Assembly (NCBI RefSeq): GCF_002208115.1
Contig: NZ_CP020946.1
Location: forward strand, 1,922,001 to 1,986,000
Direction: 5' to 3'
DNA length: 64,000 nucleotides
Origin: Bdellovibrio bacteriovorus
Lineage (GTDB): Bacteria; Bdellovibrionota; Bdellovibrionia; Bdellovibrionales; Bdellovibrionaceae
The notes beneath the pieces are model-generated. The model was given only the letters and a program-made list of their open reading frames with translations. It had not been told where the DNA came from and did not search any database. This document shows, one piece after another, positions 33,278-42,643 of this stretch (position 1 is the first letter of the stretch; every line of letters starts with the position of its first letter). A program made the position numbers and the translations under genes.

Positions 33278-33982
33278 TTAATTCGTCTCCTTGTACTTCA
33301 TCTCAAGGGCATTCTTGGCCGCCATTTGTTCGGCGTTTTTCTTACTGCGGCCCCGCCCTTGAGCCCAGACATCTTCCTTTACTTTTACACAAACCAGGAA
33401 CTCGCGATCATGCGGAGGTCCCTCTTCCGCCAGCACTTCGTAGCGTGGCGTTTCTTTCGAGGACTTCTGCACCAGTTCCTGCAGACGGGTTTTATAATCC
33501 CGCTCAAAGTCCTCATGCCCGCACACCCGGTCCGCCAACGGAACAAATTCCTGGCGAATAAAGCCGCGAGCCACTTCAAAGCCGCCATCCAGGTACAAAG
33601 CCCCGACAATGGCTTCAAACGAAGAGGCTATCAGGCGCGGTTTCTGTGCGCCTCCAGTCAGGGCTTCACCCTTTCCCAGTTGCATGAGTTTATTTAAACC
33701 CATTTCCAGTGCCAGTTCGGACAGAACCTCTTCATTGACGATACTGGCGCGTTTCTTTGACAATCCACCTTCGGTGTCGGTCGGGAATTTTTCATACAAA
33801 AATTCACCCACGACCAGATCCAAAACAGCATCACCCAAAAATTCCAGCTTTTCATTGTGCTCAACGGTGTTTCTCAACTCGTTGGCAAAACTTTTGTGGG
33901 TCAGCGCTCTGTCCAGCAGTGCCGGATTTTTAAAGTGATACCCGACACGCTCTTCAAGACTCTTTCGGCCCTGTTCGCTCAT
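33278..33982 (-). CDS. rnc: Ribonuclease III
   Basis: A 234-residue double-strand-specific endoribonuclease. The signature HNEKLEFLGDAVL spans 42-54, with metal-binding Glu and Asp there and in 'FEAIVGALYLDGG'. A C-terminal double-stranded-RNA-binding domain covers about 160-230 (KTRLQELVQ...SKKNAEQMAAKNALE). It overlaps mtaB as ATGA and precedes era by one base. Confidence 0.97.
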   Translation of the reverse strand: MSEQGRKSLEERVGYHFKNPALLDRALTHKSFANELRNTVEHNEKLEFLGDAVLDLVVGEFLYEKFPTDTEGGLSKKRASIVNEEVLSELALEMGLNKLMQLGKGEALTGGAQKPRLIASSFEAIVGALYLDGGFEVARGFIRQEFVPLADRVCGHEDFERDYKTRLQELVQKSSKETPRYEVLAEEGPPHDREFLVCVKVKEDVWAQGRGRSKKNAEQMAAKNALEMKYKETN

Positions 33983-35310
33983 GACAGCACCTCGCCGATC
34001 AGATGACCTTCCATGTGTTGTTTGTTGGAATGATCATAGCCGGTGACTTTCACATCAACTTCCTGACCCGCCCAGTGGTCAAGGAAGCTTTCCGCCCCCG
34101 AGATATCCACGGGCCAGTAATCATGACTCAGCCCCTGTCCGCCTTTGGCGGCATTTTTCAGGACCAGAACACGTTTCATGCTGCCAATCTGAAGATTGGC
34201 CTGCTCGGTGTAGCGCTGGATGGAAAGTTCACGCAGTCTGGCTGCTCTTTCCGCGCGCACGTGAGGATATACAGAAACATCCATCGCCGCTGCACGCGTC
34301 CCCTGACGTTCGCTGTACGGAAATACGTGCAGCTTGGTCCATGGCAGATCTTTCAGGCAGTCGTAGGTGTCCTGGAATTGTTCTTCGGTTTCAGTCGGGA
34401 AGCCGGTGATCACGTCCATTCCGACAAAGCTGCCCGGAACACGATCCGCAATCGCGCGCAGAGATTTTTGCACGTCAGCTTGCGTGTATTTGCGCTTCAT
34501 ATGAAAAAGGACATCGGTGTTGGCACTTTGAATGCTCATATGGAAATGCGGACACAGACGGGAATCCTGATAAAGATCCAGCAGGCGCTCAGACACTTCC
34601 ACCGGCTCAAGGCTGGAAAGACGGAAGCGTGGCATTTTGGTTTTCGCCAAAAGATTTTCCAGCAGGTCTTCCATCACATACTTGCGATCCCCGATCTGGT
34701 CTTCGTAATCCCCGATATGCACACCCGTCAGCACCACTTCACGTGAACCTTCGGCATAAAGGTCATTAATACGATTCACCAGATCCGCCACAGGGATGGA
34801 GCGGCTCTTGCCGCGTGCGTAAGGAATAATGCAGTAAGTGCAGAAGCTGTTACAGCCGTCCTGAATTTTCAGGAAGGTGCGGGTGTGTTGTTTTTCAATA
34901 CCGCCACCGGCTTCCAAATCCTCTTTTTTGAAGATGTTGGATTTAAAGACTTTTTCAGTCAGTTCCCCACGGAAGTGTTTGTTCAAAAGATCCGGCAGGC
35001 TGCTTTTGTGGGAATTGGCCACAATAAGATCAGCCCCTGGAAGGCTTGAGAAAGACCCCGTATCAACTTGCGCCGCACACCCTGTCACCACGATCGTGCA
35101 GAATGGATCTTTCACTTTCAGGCGACGGATATAGCGAACCGCCTCTTTCGTGGCCTCCGCAGTTACAGCACAGGTGTTGAGCACGTGAATACGCGCGTCT
35201 TTCTGGCCGGACACCACCGGCATGAAGCCGCTGGCGTTCAGGTTCTTTTGAATCAGGCCGGCATCGTAAGTGTTCACCTTACAGCCGAAAGTGTGGACCT
35301 GATACTTCAT
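33979..35310 (-). CDS. mtaB: tRNA t6A37 methylthiotransferase MtaB
   Basis: A 443-residue radical-SAM enzyme that converts t6A37 to ms2t6A37 in tRNA. The UPF0004 domain has cluster ligands Cys10 (TFGCKVN), Cys47 and Cys78 (TGCAA). The radical-SAM CxxxCxxC is C153-x3-C157-x2-C160 (GCNSFCTYC). A C-terminal TRAM-like segment ends near [17 protein letters not shown] rather than GCQMN in the first motif separates MtaB from MiaB and RimO. ATG 35310 overlaps the mnmA stop as ATGA; four earlier residues belong to that gene's end. Confidence 0.95.
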   Translation of the reverse strand: MKYQVHTFGCKVNTYDAGLIQKNLNASGFMPVVSGQKDARIHVLNTCAVTAEATKEAVRYIRRLKVKDPFCTIVVTGCAAQVDTGSFSSLPGADLIVANSHKSSLPDLLNKHFRGELTEKVFKSNIFKKEDLEAGGGIEKQHTRTFLKIQDGCNSFCTYCIIPYARGKSRSIPVADLVNRINDLYAEGSREVVLTGVHIGDYEDQIGDRKYVMEDLLENLLAKTKMPRFRLSSLEPVEVSERLLDLYQDSRLCPHFHMSIQSANTDVLFHMKRKYTQADVQKSLRAIADRVPGSFVGMDVITGFPTETEEQFQDTYDCLKDLPWTKLHVFPYSERQGTRAAAMDVSVYPHVRAERAARLRELSIQRYTEQANLQIGSMKRVLVLKNAAKGGQGLSHDYWPVDISGAESFLDHWAGQEVDVKVTGYDHSNKQHMEGHLIGEVLS

Positions 35311-36389
35311 AGAGTGATCCATCCGCCCCCCACGAGCTGTCTGTCACGATAGAACACAGCCGCCTGACCCGGAGTCACCGCACGCTGAGGCTCAGTAAAT
35401 TTCAATTTGAATCCGCTGGCTGTTTTAATCACCTGGGCCGGAGCCCCTTTGTGCTGATAGCGGATTTTCACATTCATGATTTCGCCGTCCTGGATTTCGT
35501 CCAGCAGTTTTGGATCGACCACGTCGACTTCATTGGCGAAAAGATGTTTTTCTTCACCCACCCAAACGGTGTTGTCAGCGGCATCGATTTTAATCACGAA
35601 CAGCTTTTCGTGGTAATCCATGCCCAGGCCTTTGGATTGACCGTAAGTATAGTTGTGAATACCTTCGTGAGAAGCCATCACCTGACCTTCCGGGAAGCGC
35701 TTGATCAGGCCTTTTTTGCTGGCCAGAATCTCGGACTTCACATGGTCTTTGATAAAGTTCTGATATCCTTGATTACCGACAAAGCAGATGCCTTGGGAAT
35801 CCTTCTTGCGCGCAGTTACGAGTCCACGACTTTCAGAGTACTCACGCACCTGCGGCTTTTTCATGTCCCCCACCGGGAACAAAAGCTTCGGCACAAGCTC
35901 CGGATCAATCGTGAACAGGAAGTAAGTCTGATCTTTCCAGTCATCCGTGGATGTGTGGATAGAGGCTTTGCCTTTTTCATCATAAACGATTTTGGCATAG
36001 TGGCCCGTGGCGATGTAATCGCACTCAAGCTCTCGCATTTTTTTAACCAGGTGGTCAAATTTCAGATACGTGTTGCAGTTCACACACGGAAGTGGTGTCT
36101 GCCCTTCAAGATAGGCTTTCAAGAAAGGATCAATAACCGCAGCCCGGAATTTGGCTTCGCAGTTGATCACATAAAATGGAATACCCAGACGGTCGGCCAC
36201 GGCCCGAGCATCATCCACGTCGATACTGGAACAGCAGGTGCCGTTGCCTTCTTCGATATCGCAGGTGGAATAATCCCAGACCTGCATCGTGGCTCCAATA
36301 ACTTCATAACCCTGTTCGACCAAGAGCGCAGCCGCGGCGGAACTGTCCACGCCTCCGCTCATAGCAACAAGGACTCTCCCTTTAGACAT
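35307..36389 (-). CDS. mnmA: tRNA-specific 2-thiouridylase MnmA
   Basis: A 360-residue enzyme that thiolates U34 of Lys, Glu and Gln tRNAs. The PP-loop is [10 protein letters not shown] (9-18). The catalytic Cys pair is probably Cys105 (CVNCN) and the later Cys in QGICFVG. It overlaps the cysteine desulfurase gene upstream by 8 bases and mtaB downstream by 4 bases, giving a sulfur-to-tRNA cassette. An insertion carrying [11 protein letters not shown] (43-53) is seen in many non-enterobacterial MnmA proteins. Confidence 0.96.
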   Translation of the reverse strand: MSKGRVLVAMSGGVDSSAAAALLVEQGYEVIGATMQVWDYSTCDIEEGNGTCCSSIDVDDARAVADRLGIPFYVINCEAKFRAAVIDPFLKAYLEGQTPLPCVNCNTYLKFDHLVKKMRELECDYIATGHYAKIVYDEKGKASIHTSTDDWKDQTYFLFTIDPELVPKLLFPVGDMKKPQVREYSESRGLVTARKKDSQGICFVGNQGYQNFIKDHVKSEILASKKGLIKRFPEGQVMASHEGIHNYTYGQSKGLGMDYHEKLFVIKIDAADNTVWVGEEKHLFANEVDVVDPKLLDEIQDGEIMNVKIRYQHKGAPAQVIKTASGFKLKFTEPQRAVTPGQAAVFYRDRQLVGGGWITL

Positions 36390-37587
36390 GACAAGTCTCT
36401 CCTTTGTCGTCGTTCAAGGATCGCAAGCGATCCACTACTGTTTTCAATGTATCTACAAACGCATCCACCTGTTCCAGAGTGCTGTCCCACCCCAGACTGA
36501 CACGCAGACTGTTCTGCGCTTCTGCGCGGGTCAGCCCCATGGCAAGAAGCACCGGACTTGGCTCCGGATTCCCCGAAGAACAAGCAGCCCCGGTTGAAAC
36601 CGCATAACCCTTGATATCCAAAGACATCAGCATGGTTTCCCCGTCCGCGCCTTTCAGCACCAGTGAGCTTGTATTCGGCAGACGCGGACTTTCACCGGCC
36701 GTCACCGTCACTTCAGAAATTTCAGACAAAATGCGGGCTTCCATGTGATCGCGAAGTGCCGCCAGTGCTTCGGCCTTTTCCGCAATCATCGGCGCACGCT
36801 TGGCAACCACACCCAAAGCGCCAATACCCAGTGTGTTTTCCGTCCCACCACGGCGGTGTCTTTCCTGCGCCCCACCGTGAATCAAAGGTGTGACGTTGTT
36901 GCCTTTCTTCGCATACAAAACTCCAGTTCCTTTGACGGAATAGAATTTGTGACCAGAAAAAGAAGCGAAGTCGACATTCAGCGCTTTCAGATCCACCGGA
37001 ACTTTACCGAAGGCCTGAACCGCGTCCGTGTGGAAGAGCGCGCCTTTTTTATGCGCCATCTCGGCCATCTCTTTGATCGGGAACAATGTGCCGGTTTCAT
37101 TATTGGCAAACATCACAGACACCAGGGCGGTTTCTTCACTCAGATGTTCTTCATAGAACTTCATGTCGATCTGTCCCTGGCGATTCACCGGAATAAAGTC
37201 CACGCGCGCGCCCATGTCTTTCAGGTGCTGCATGGTTTTCATCACACTTGGATGCTCCACTTCAGAGCTCATTAAGTGAGTGCGTTTGCGCTGTTCCGGG
37301 GTCAGGAACTGGGCAGTCTGGTAGTATTCCAGCAGACCTTTCAGAACAGTGTTGTTGGCTTCACTGCCACCGGAAGTGAAAATGATTTCCAAAGGACTTG
37401 CGTTCACCATTTCAGCCACCGCTTTGCGCGCATCACGCAGAATGTTCTTCGGCTGACGCCCCCCCCAATGGATGGAGCTTGGGTTCCCCCAAGCTTGTGC
37501 GAACTCAGGCAGAGATTGCAAAACCTCTTTGCACACCGGAGTCGTGGCGTTGTGATCGAAATAATGAAGGACCTTGGTCTGTATCAT
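36382..37587 (-). CDS. Cysteine desulfurase (NifS/IscS class)
   Basis: A 401-residue PLP enzyme that takes sulfur from cysteine as a persulfide. PLP Lys214 lies in [10 protein letters not shown], with TSGGSEANN at 71-79 and EHPSV at 111-115. Catalytic Cys336 is in [13 protein letters not shown], the IscS/NifS (class I) loop. Eight-base overlap with mnmA indicates that its main partner is tRNA thiolation; supply for Fe-S clusters is also possible. It is divergent from the Pro-rich protein gene across a 209-base gap. Confidence 0.94.
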   Translation of the reverse strand: MIQTKVLHYFDHNATTPVCKEVLQSLPEFAQAWGNPSSIHWGGRQPKNILRDARKAVAEMVNASPLEIIFTSGGSEANNTVLKGLLEYYQTAQFLTPEQRKRTHLMSSEVEHPSVMKTMQHLKDMGARVDFIPVNRQGQIDMKFYEEHLSEETALVSVMFANNETGTLFPIKEMAEMAHKKGALFHTDAVQAFGKVPVDLKALNVDFASFSGHKFYSVKGTGVLYAKKGNNVTPLIHGGAQERHRRGGTENTLGIGALGVVAKRAPMIAEKAEALAALRDHMEARILSEISEVTVTAGESPRLPNTSSLVLKGADGETMLMSLDIKGYAVSTGAACSSGNPEPSPVLLAMGLTRAEAQNSLRVSLGWDSTLEQVDAFVDTLKTVVDRLRSLNDDKGETCHV

Positions 37588-37761
37588 AAGCTGCCGGAAC
37601 CTATCACAGTTCTTAAGTATTGAGAACCTCTAAGATAATCTGCCCTTTTAGGGTGTCCACTGCGTTAACAGATCAGGAAATTTCTACACCCCGATTCTGC
37701 CTGTTTTCCGGGCCGACCGAGGATTTTTCGGGGCTTAACTGGACTAGACCTCAGTTTTCAC

Positions 37762-37788
37762 TCAGGTTTTTAACAGGAATTCCGATAA
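37762..37788 (+). promoter_or_regulatory. Weak candidate sigma-28-type promoter
   Basis: TCAGGTTT (37762-37769), 11-base spacer, TCCGATAA (37781-37788): 6 of 8 and 7 of 8 to the FliA consensus. The predicted start would fall almost at ATG 37797, implying a nearly leaderless message, which weakens the call. The rest of the 37588-37796 gap shows no gene. Confidence 0.3.
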
Positions 37789-37796
37789 ACACAGGG

Positions 37797-39251
37797 ATGA
37801 GTCATCATTTATGGTTTGAACATTTTAAAGAGCAACTTCAAGGACTTACCGAAGCCTTTGAACAAAGCGCTACGCCTCTGAGCCTCTTGGCTTACGCTAT
37901 CAAGGAGCAACGCCTGAGCTCTGAGGACTATCTTCGTTGGGCGATGACTCACCATAAACTGCCTTTGCTTCAGTCACGATTTTTTACAGAAACTCCCGTG
38001 TCCCAGGAAATGTTCGCGAAGTGGGCGACCCATTATCCGTGGTCTGCGGAGTGTCTGCCTGTGGCGGAGTGGGATGGATCCCTCATCGTAGCATGTCTTC
38101 AGCCGCCGCAGGATTTTCCTTCCATGCCTTCCAGTATTCTGGTTCTGGCGACCTATGAAAATCTGGAAGCCACCTGGAATCTGCTGCACCCGGAAAGACA
38201 ACAAGCCCCTGCGGCGACCCAGGTTTCCGAAGAAGCGCCGGAGGGTATCGATCTTTCCGTTGTTACCACGACCAAACAAGCTTCCGACAGTTTCTCTTTC
38301 GAGGATCTGGGCGTAAAAACCGACTCCAAAGCAGCTCCGGAATTCCAGCCTCTAAGTGAGGATGAGCTTCAATTGGGCGAAACCGGTGACGAAAAACTCG
38401 ATGGTCTGTTTGACGGTCCGACGGTGATTCGTCTTGAGGCTTTGAGTCCATCCACGGAAGTGCCTGCGCAAGCTGCTCCGGCTCTTGAGCCGGTGGCCGT
38501 TTCCTCTGAAACTCCCGAGACTGACCTTAAAACTGTGATTTCTCCTCTGTCACCGCTGACTCCGCTTACGCCGGCACCAGCTGCGACAGTACCAACGGAA
38601 TCAGCGCCCGTCACGGCGGCGACCGCCGTGGAAAGCTCTGCACCAAAACGTGCCACGCCTCCACCGCCTCCGCCTAAAGCTGAAACGCCTCCTCCATTTG
38701 AAGACAGCTTCAGCAACAAGCCTATCGCGATCACCCCGCGTCCGGCAGGCGTGGCGAAGCCGACCATCAATCCGGTGGCCAGCGGTCATTTTGCTTTGGA
38801 AAAAATCAAAAAGAAAAATGCCGCTTTGCTGAATGAGAAAATCAAAACAATCCTGAGCCAGATGAAAGTGCACTTTGAAAAGTCCATGATTCTGACTTTG
38901 GACGAGCAGGAAACACAGATGACCGCTTTTGCCTGGGACGAGAATTTCCAGGGCATGAAAGACACATCCATGCGCTTCCCGCTTCAGACTCCAAGCATCT
39001 TCAACATCGTGGCTACGACGCAAAAACCATATCACGGTTATATCTCTTTGAATGCGATCAACGAGAAGTTCTTTGATGGCTGGAACCAGGGCCGTATCCC
39101 TGATCACGTGACAGTCACCCCGATCATCATCAATGAAAAACTGGTGGGTATGCTGATGGGCTTTGCCGAAAAAGCGGCTTACAACAAGGTTTCTTTGACC
39201 TTGGCTGAAAAGCTTTCCGGCGAGTTCACAAAAGGTCTGCAGGCGGCATAA
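37797..39251 (+). CDS. Pro-rich multidomain protein of unknown function, MshEN-like N-terminus
   Basis: A 484-residue cytoplasmic protein. Residues 1-140 resemble the N-terminal domain of type II/IV pilus assembly ATPases (MshEN-like: a two-part fold with 'SLLAYAIKEQRLSSEDYLRWA'). A long disordered linker (about 180-325) is rich in Pro, Ala, Thr and acidic residues and includes a run of six Pro. The C-terminal 140 residues form a mixed alpha/beta domain of GAF-like appearance. There is no ATPase motif. The ATG has only CAGGG directly before it. The gene ends 2 bases before the PAD-like gene, so the two are co-transcribed. Function unknown. Confidence 0.65.
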   Translation: MSHHLWFEHFKEQLQGLTEAFEQSATPLSLLAYAIKEQRLSSEDYLRWAMTHHKLPLLQSRFFTETPVSQEMFAKWATHYPWSAECLPVAEWDGSLIVACLQPPQDFPSMPSSILVLATYENLEATWNLLHPERQQAPAATQVSEEAPEGIDLSVVTTTKQASDSFSFEDLGVKTDSKAAPEFQPLSEDELQLGETGDEKLDGLFDGPTVIRLEALSPSTEVPAQAAPALEPVAVSSETPETDLKTVISPLSPLTPLTPAPAATVPTESAPVTAATAVESSAPKRATPPPPPPKAETPPPFEDSFSNKPIAITPRPAGVAKPTINPVASGHFALEKIKKKNAALLNEKIKTILSQMKVHFEKSMILTLDEQETQMTAFAWDENFQGMKDTSMRFPLQTPSIFNIVATTQKPYHGYISLNAINEKFFDGWNQGRIPDHVTVTPIIINEKLVGMLMGFAEKAAYNKVSLTLAEKLSGEFTKGLQAA

Positions 39252-39253
39252 TC

Positions 39254-40933
39254 ATGACCATTTTCCTGCAGATCGTCCTGAGTTTTTTTCTGACTGAGGC
39301 TTCTGCAAATTCCTGCTCCCAGCACAATCCCATGGCTGAGGATGTTCCACTTTGTCCTTCCGGCGGCAGCAAACTGCTTTCTGAAAATTACCCGATTATG
39401 GCCGCCACTGTTTCTGATGACATGGGCGGACCCGGTTACGTCAAAGAATACGTCACAAAAGTTTTAAAAGCTCAGTCGCAAAAACCACCGCAGTTCTTCC
39501 TGGCCGTGACTGATGAAACCTGGGATGAAGTCGTCCGGGAAATCAAAAAACAAGCCCCGGATCAGGCGACCGCCCAACAATGGATTTCAGGCTTGAGCCG
39601 TGTGAAAACCAACAGTCGCTGGAACTGGCAACAGGACTATTTTGAAAGCTTCTTTGATGCAAAAACAGGAAAACCCGTCCTGCGCGAAGTGCAGGGTTAT
39701 GGCCGCCATGGAAGCGCTTTCACTGATTTGATGCAACAATCCGGAAAGGATTGCTCTTTCAAACAGGGTCCACAACTGACGAACAACCCTTACAAGTCCG
39801 GACACAGCGGCGGTAACATTGAAGCCGTCAATGGACTGTGCCTGATCGGGTCCGACCACTTCAAAGGCAATGAGTGGGACAAATACGCCAAAGTCACTTG
39901 TGAAAACCCAGCCATGGCCGTAAAAACACCGTCAGATTTTTTAAGCGTGGGCCACACCGATGAGTTTTTCAAAACCCTGAAAGATCCAAACCAAAAAGCC
40001 CCTTGCGATTTCAGCCTGGCCTTTGCAAGTCCGAAAAAAGCACTGGACCTGCTGAAGAAAAACCCCCAGGGCCGGGCCTTTGATTTTTCCCACCTGACGC
40101 CGGATGAGGCTTTGGCCCGAATGAGTCAGACCCCTTACACCTATGTCTGTCGGGAATATTCCTACAGCAAATCCCTGAAAAACAACGGCGGCAATCCGGA
40201 CAAATCCCGCGAAAAACGTTCGCGCGGAGTCAGTCAATTCCTGTTTGAAATCATCCTGCCACCCGTTTCTGCCGGGGCGACGGTTCAGCCATTAAAAGAT
40301 GCTGAATCCAAACGCATACGGGAATATCTGGAAAGAATTTCTGAAGGTGGTATTGACGACCCGGCCCTTGAGCGCAGTCGTCGTGAGGAAAAGTATGCCC
40401 GCTTAAACCGGCGTCGTGCGCTGATGAGGCAATCCGGCATGATCAAGGATTCCACGAGCATCCAAAACGCCATGGACTGTTACAACATGACGAACAAGGA
40501 TCTGGCCGACCTGATCGAAGAGGATTTTGAGCTTAAAGAATTCAATGCTTCGATCGAGGCTGCGACCCAGAAATTCAAAAAAGAACTGCTGGAAAAAGTT
40601 AAGAAGTCCTATCCGCAATGCAATCCAAAGACCGTGGAACTTCCCGATCTTTTCATGGGGGAAATGGACTATGACAGCAATTCTCCGACGTACGTGACGG
40701 GGTCCGCGGACTCGATTTTCCCCAATCCCACCAATGGCGATATCGTTCAAGACACATTTATTTTGCCTGAACCGGTGAACCCGGCTTTTAAAGCTGACAT
40801 TGATTCTTCAATTAAGAATCTGGGTCTTAAAACTGACTACATCGACACACATTTTGCCCACTCCATGAATGGAAATCTGCACTGCTCCAGCCACACCATG
40901 CGCTATTGCCGCCCTCAAGGAGGCACCAAATGA
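39254..40933 (+). CDS. Secreted protein-arginine deiminase (PAD) family enzyme
   Basis: A 559-residue exported protein with a signal peptide (residues 1 to about 18) and a catalytic domain of the eukaryote-type PAD fold, which converts peptidyl-arginine to citrulline. Residues aligning with the PAD4 active site (from memory) are Asp128 in WNWQQDYFE, His234 and Asp236 in LSVGHTDEF, and Cys544 in GNLHCSSHTMR. Gln127, Glu131 and Glu190 (GGNIE) align with calcium ligands of PAD4. The flanking 'SLAFASPKKALDLL' also matches. The N-terminal immunoglobulin-like PAD domains are absent. A charged helical insertion occupies about 345-460. It is overlapped by the next secreted gene (ATGA). Activity and calcium dependence are inferred, not shown. 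Confidence 0.82.
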   Translation: MTIFLQIVLSFFLTEASANSCSQHNPMAEDVPLCPSGGSKLLSENYPIMAATVSDDMGGPGYVKEYVTKVLKAQSQKPPQFFLAVTDETWDEVVREIKKQAPDQATAQQWISGLSRVKTNSRWNWQQDYFESFFDAKTGKPVLREVQGYGRHGSAFTDLMQQSGKDCSFKQGPQLTNNPYKSGHSGGNIEAVNGLCLIGSDHFKGNEWDKYAKVTCENPAMAVKTPSDFLSVGHTDEFFKTLKDPNQKAPCDFSLAFASPKKALDLLKKNPQGRAFDFSHLTPDEALARMSQTPYTYVCREYSYSKSLKNNGGNPDKSREKRSRGVSQFLFEIILPPVSAGATVQPLKDAESKRIREYLERISEGGIDDPALERSRREEKYARLNRRRALMRQSGMIKDSTSIQNAMDCYNMTNKDLADLIEEDFELKEFNASIEAATQKFKKELLEKVKKSYPQCNPKTVELPDLFMGEMDYDSNSPTYVTGSADSIFPNPTNGDIVQDTFILPEPVNPAFKADIDSSIKNLGLKTDYIDTHFAHSMNGNLHCSSHTMRYCRPQGGTK

Positions 40934-41430
40934 TCCGCCACATATTGATTTCTTCATTCGTTTTCGGATTCATTTTTTCAGCCCAAGCTCAAAGCAAAAA
41001 GACACTTTATTCCTGCCAACTGCAGGACGAGTGGCTGCAAGCCAAGAATCTTTCTGCCGGTATTAATATCGAAGACCTCGACCACGCGACGATCACGATC
41101 AAGTCTGAATCTGAAACCGTGGTCTGCCCGATGGCTGTGGAAACAGTTCAGGACGCCTCCCGCAGTCGCATCGCGCGCATTGTTTTCAGCATGACTCCGG
41201 CTGGATGCTCGCCTCAGGAAAAGCTTTTCCACCACAATCTGCGCCGTCGCGTGGAATTATTTGTGGATGCTCATCCCGATGCCAAAGGATCAGCCCAGCT
41301 ATCCTGGCGTCACCGTGGGGCTCGTTCAGAGTGCAAGGAAACCGTGAACAACCTGAAGGCCCACGGAATTGGAAATAAATTCCATCCCACCTCGGCAACT
41401 CCATCCAAGAATGCCTCAGGAACAAGATAA
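40930..41430 (+). CDS. Small secreted Cys-containing protein, unknown function
   Basis: A 166-residue protein with a signal peptide (MIRHILISSFVFGFIFSAQA). The mature part has four Cys (SCQLQ, VVCPMA, AGCSPQ, SECKET), suited to two disulfides. ATG 40930 overlaps the PAD-like stop as ATGA, so its translation depends on that of the PAD-like gene; it could be a partner, inhibitor or chaperone (inference from coupling only). An ATG eight codons earlier lacks signal-peptide logic. No family recognised. Confidence 0.75.
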   Translation: MIRHILISSFVFGFIFSAQAQSKKTLYSCQLQDEWLQAKNLSAGINIEDLDHATITIKSESETVVCPMAVETVQDASRSRIARIVFSMTPAGCSPQEKLFHHNLRRRVELFVDAHPDAKGSAQLSWRHRGARSECKETVNNLKAHGIGNKFHPTSATPSKNASGTR

Positions 41431-41519
41431 GACCGCCTCACAAAATAGGCCGGGAAATTAATACGTTATCCCCTTGCTGCTATTGAGTTTTCACCGCAAA
41501 GCCGTTAATTTTCAGGGCC

Positions 41520-42167
41520 ATGAAAAACCTTTCCGTTCTTTTCATTGTCCTGCTTCTTCCTTCTTTTCTTTGGGCGCAAGGCGCTCGCATCAAAGTTCTG
41601 AGCGTGCATGATGGCGACACTCTGACGGCGGTGGATGTTTCAAACAACACCCGTGTTAAAGTGCGCTTGATGGGGGTGGACACTCCGGAAGTGGACTTTA
41701 TGAAAGAAACCCAAGGCGATGTGGCATTGGCAGCGCGTGATTTCCTGCGATCCTTGATTCCGGAAGACGGCATTATCACCTTAAGTGAAGACAGCCAGAT
41801 CGACAAACACGGGCGCATCCTGGGTCGCTTGCTAAATGGAAAAACCGATATCAATCTTGAAATGCTGAAAAATGGCTGGGGTATGATTTACTTTATCTAT
41901 CCCTTTGAAAAGCGTGTGGCGAGTGACTACAGCAAGGCATCCAAAGAAGCTTACGACAACCGGCTGGGTGTTTTCTCAAACGACTATCGCGACACCCAAG
42001 AGCCATACCAGTTCCGCATGCGCGTGCAAAAGCAAGTGGGCAGAAATCCGGTCGGCGATCTGGAACTAAAGAAGGTCGTCCCACCAGAAGAGATCACCAA
42101 GATCCCCGTGTGGAAACGAGTCTTCTTCCCGAACTACGAAATGGCCTATCAAAACGGCTACAATTAA
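41520..42167 (+). CDS. Secreted staphylococcal-nuclease-type endonuclease
   Basis: A 215-residue exported nuclease. The signal peptide covers residues 1-19. The SNase domain follows: DGDT at 31-34, Arg49 in VRLMGVDTPE, Asp54, Glu57 and Arg99 in DKHGRI. These correspond to Asp21, Arg35, Asp40, Glu43 and Arg87 of staphylococcal nuclease, so the calcium-dependent site is intact. Secreted DNA/RNA degradation fits nucleotide supply from prey. It is preceded by CCCCTTGCT (41470-41478) 42 bases before the ATG and ends at a terminator (42172). Confidence 0.93.
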   Translation: MKNLSVLFIVLLLPSFLWAQGARIKVLSVHDGDTLTAVDVSNNTRVKVRLMGVDTPEVDFMKETQGDVALAARDFLRSLIPEDGIITLSEDSQIDKHGRILGRLLNGKTDINLEMLKNGWGMIYFIYPFEKRVASDYSKASKEAYDNRLGVFSNDYRDTQEPYQFRMRVQKQVGRNPVGDLELKKVVPPEEITKIPVWKRVFFPNYEMAYQNGYN

Positions 42168-42171
42168 AAAG

Positions 42172-42197
42172 AAAAGGCACCTCAGGGTGCCTTTTTT
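42172..42197. terminator. Bidirectional terminator
   Basis: Stem AAAAGGCAC/GTGCCTTTT with T runs, between the nuclease gene (ends 42167) and convergent tsaE (ends 42196). Confidence 0.9.
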
Positions 42198-42642
42198 ATA
42201 TCAATCTTGTGGTGATTTTTCTTTCGGTGTCGCTGAGTTTTTCAAAGCGCACTTCGATGCGCTGCCAGTTGAGTGGCAGATAATCGAAATCCAGGCGGTT
42301 CGCCCATTCAATAATGATCAGTGAATTTTTCTGGGCAAACAGGTCCCAGAAACCGGAACTTTCCAGATCATCGTCATCTTTCAGACGATACAGGTCCAGA
42401 TGATCCATGGCTTTACCCTCGGCGTTTTCATAGCGCAGATGAATGGCAAAGCTTGGTGACTGCACATCCCGCATCCCCAGCTCCCCCGCAATCATCTGCA
42501 CCGAGGTCGTCTTGCCGGCACCGACATCCCCGCTCATCAGCAAAATGCAGCGGTCATTCAGGTGGGGCAAAAATTCCTGCCAGAAGCTTTTCAACTCCTG
42601 GAGGTTTTTGACGATGTGTTGGGAATTCAGGATGGTAGGCAT
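42196..42642 (-). CDS. tsaE: tRNA t6A biosynthesis ATPase TsaE
   Basis: A 148-residue P-loop protein that works with TsaB, TsaC and TsaD in making t6A37 of tRNA. Walker A GDVGAGKTT spans 38-46; 'SPSFAIHLRYE' and the 'HLDLYRLKD' motif are typical. It starts 1 base after pdxJ. t6A is the substrate of the MtaB encoded elsewhere in this window. Confidence 0.94.
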   Translation of the reverse strand: MPTILNSQHIVKNLQELKSFWQEFLPHLNDRCILLMSGDVGAGKTTSVQMIAGELGMRDVQSPSFAIHLRYENAEGKAMDHLDLYRLKDDDDLESSGFWDLFAQKNSLIIIEWANRLDFDYLPLNWQRIEVRFEKLSDTERKITTRLI

Positions 42643-42643
42643 T

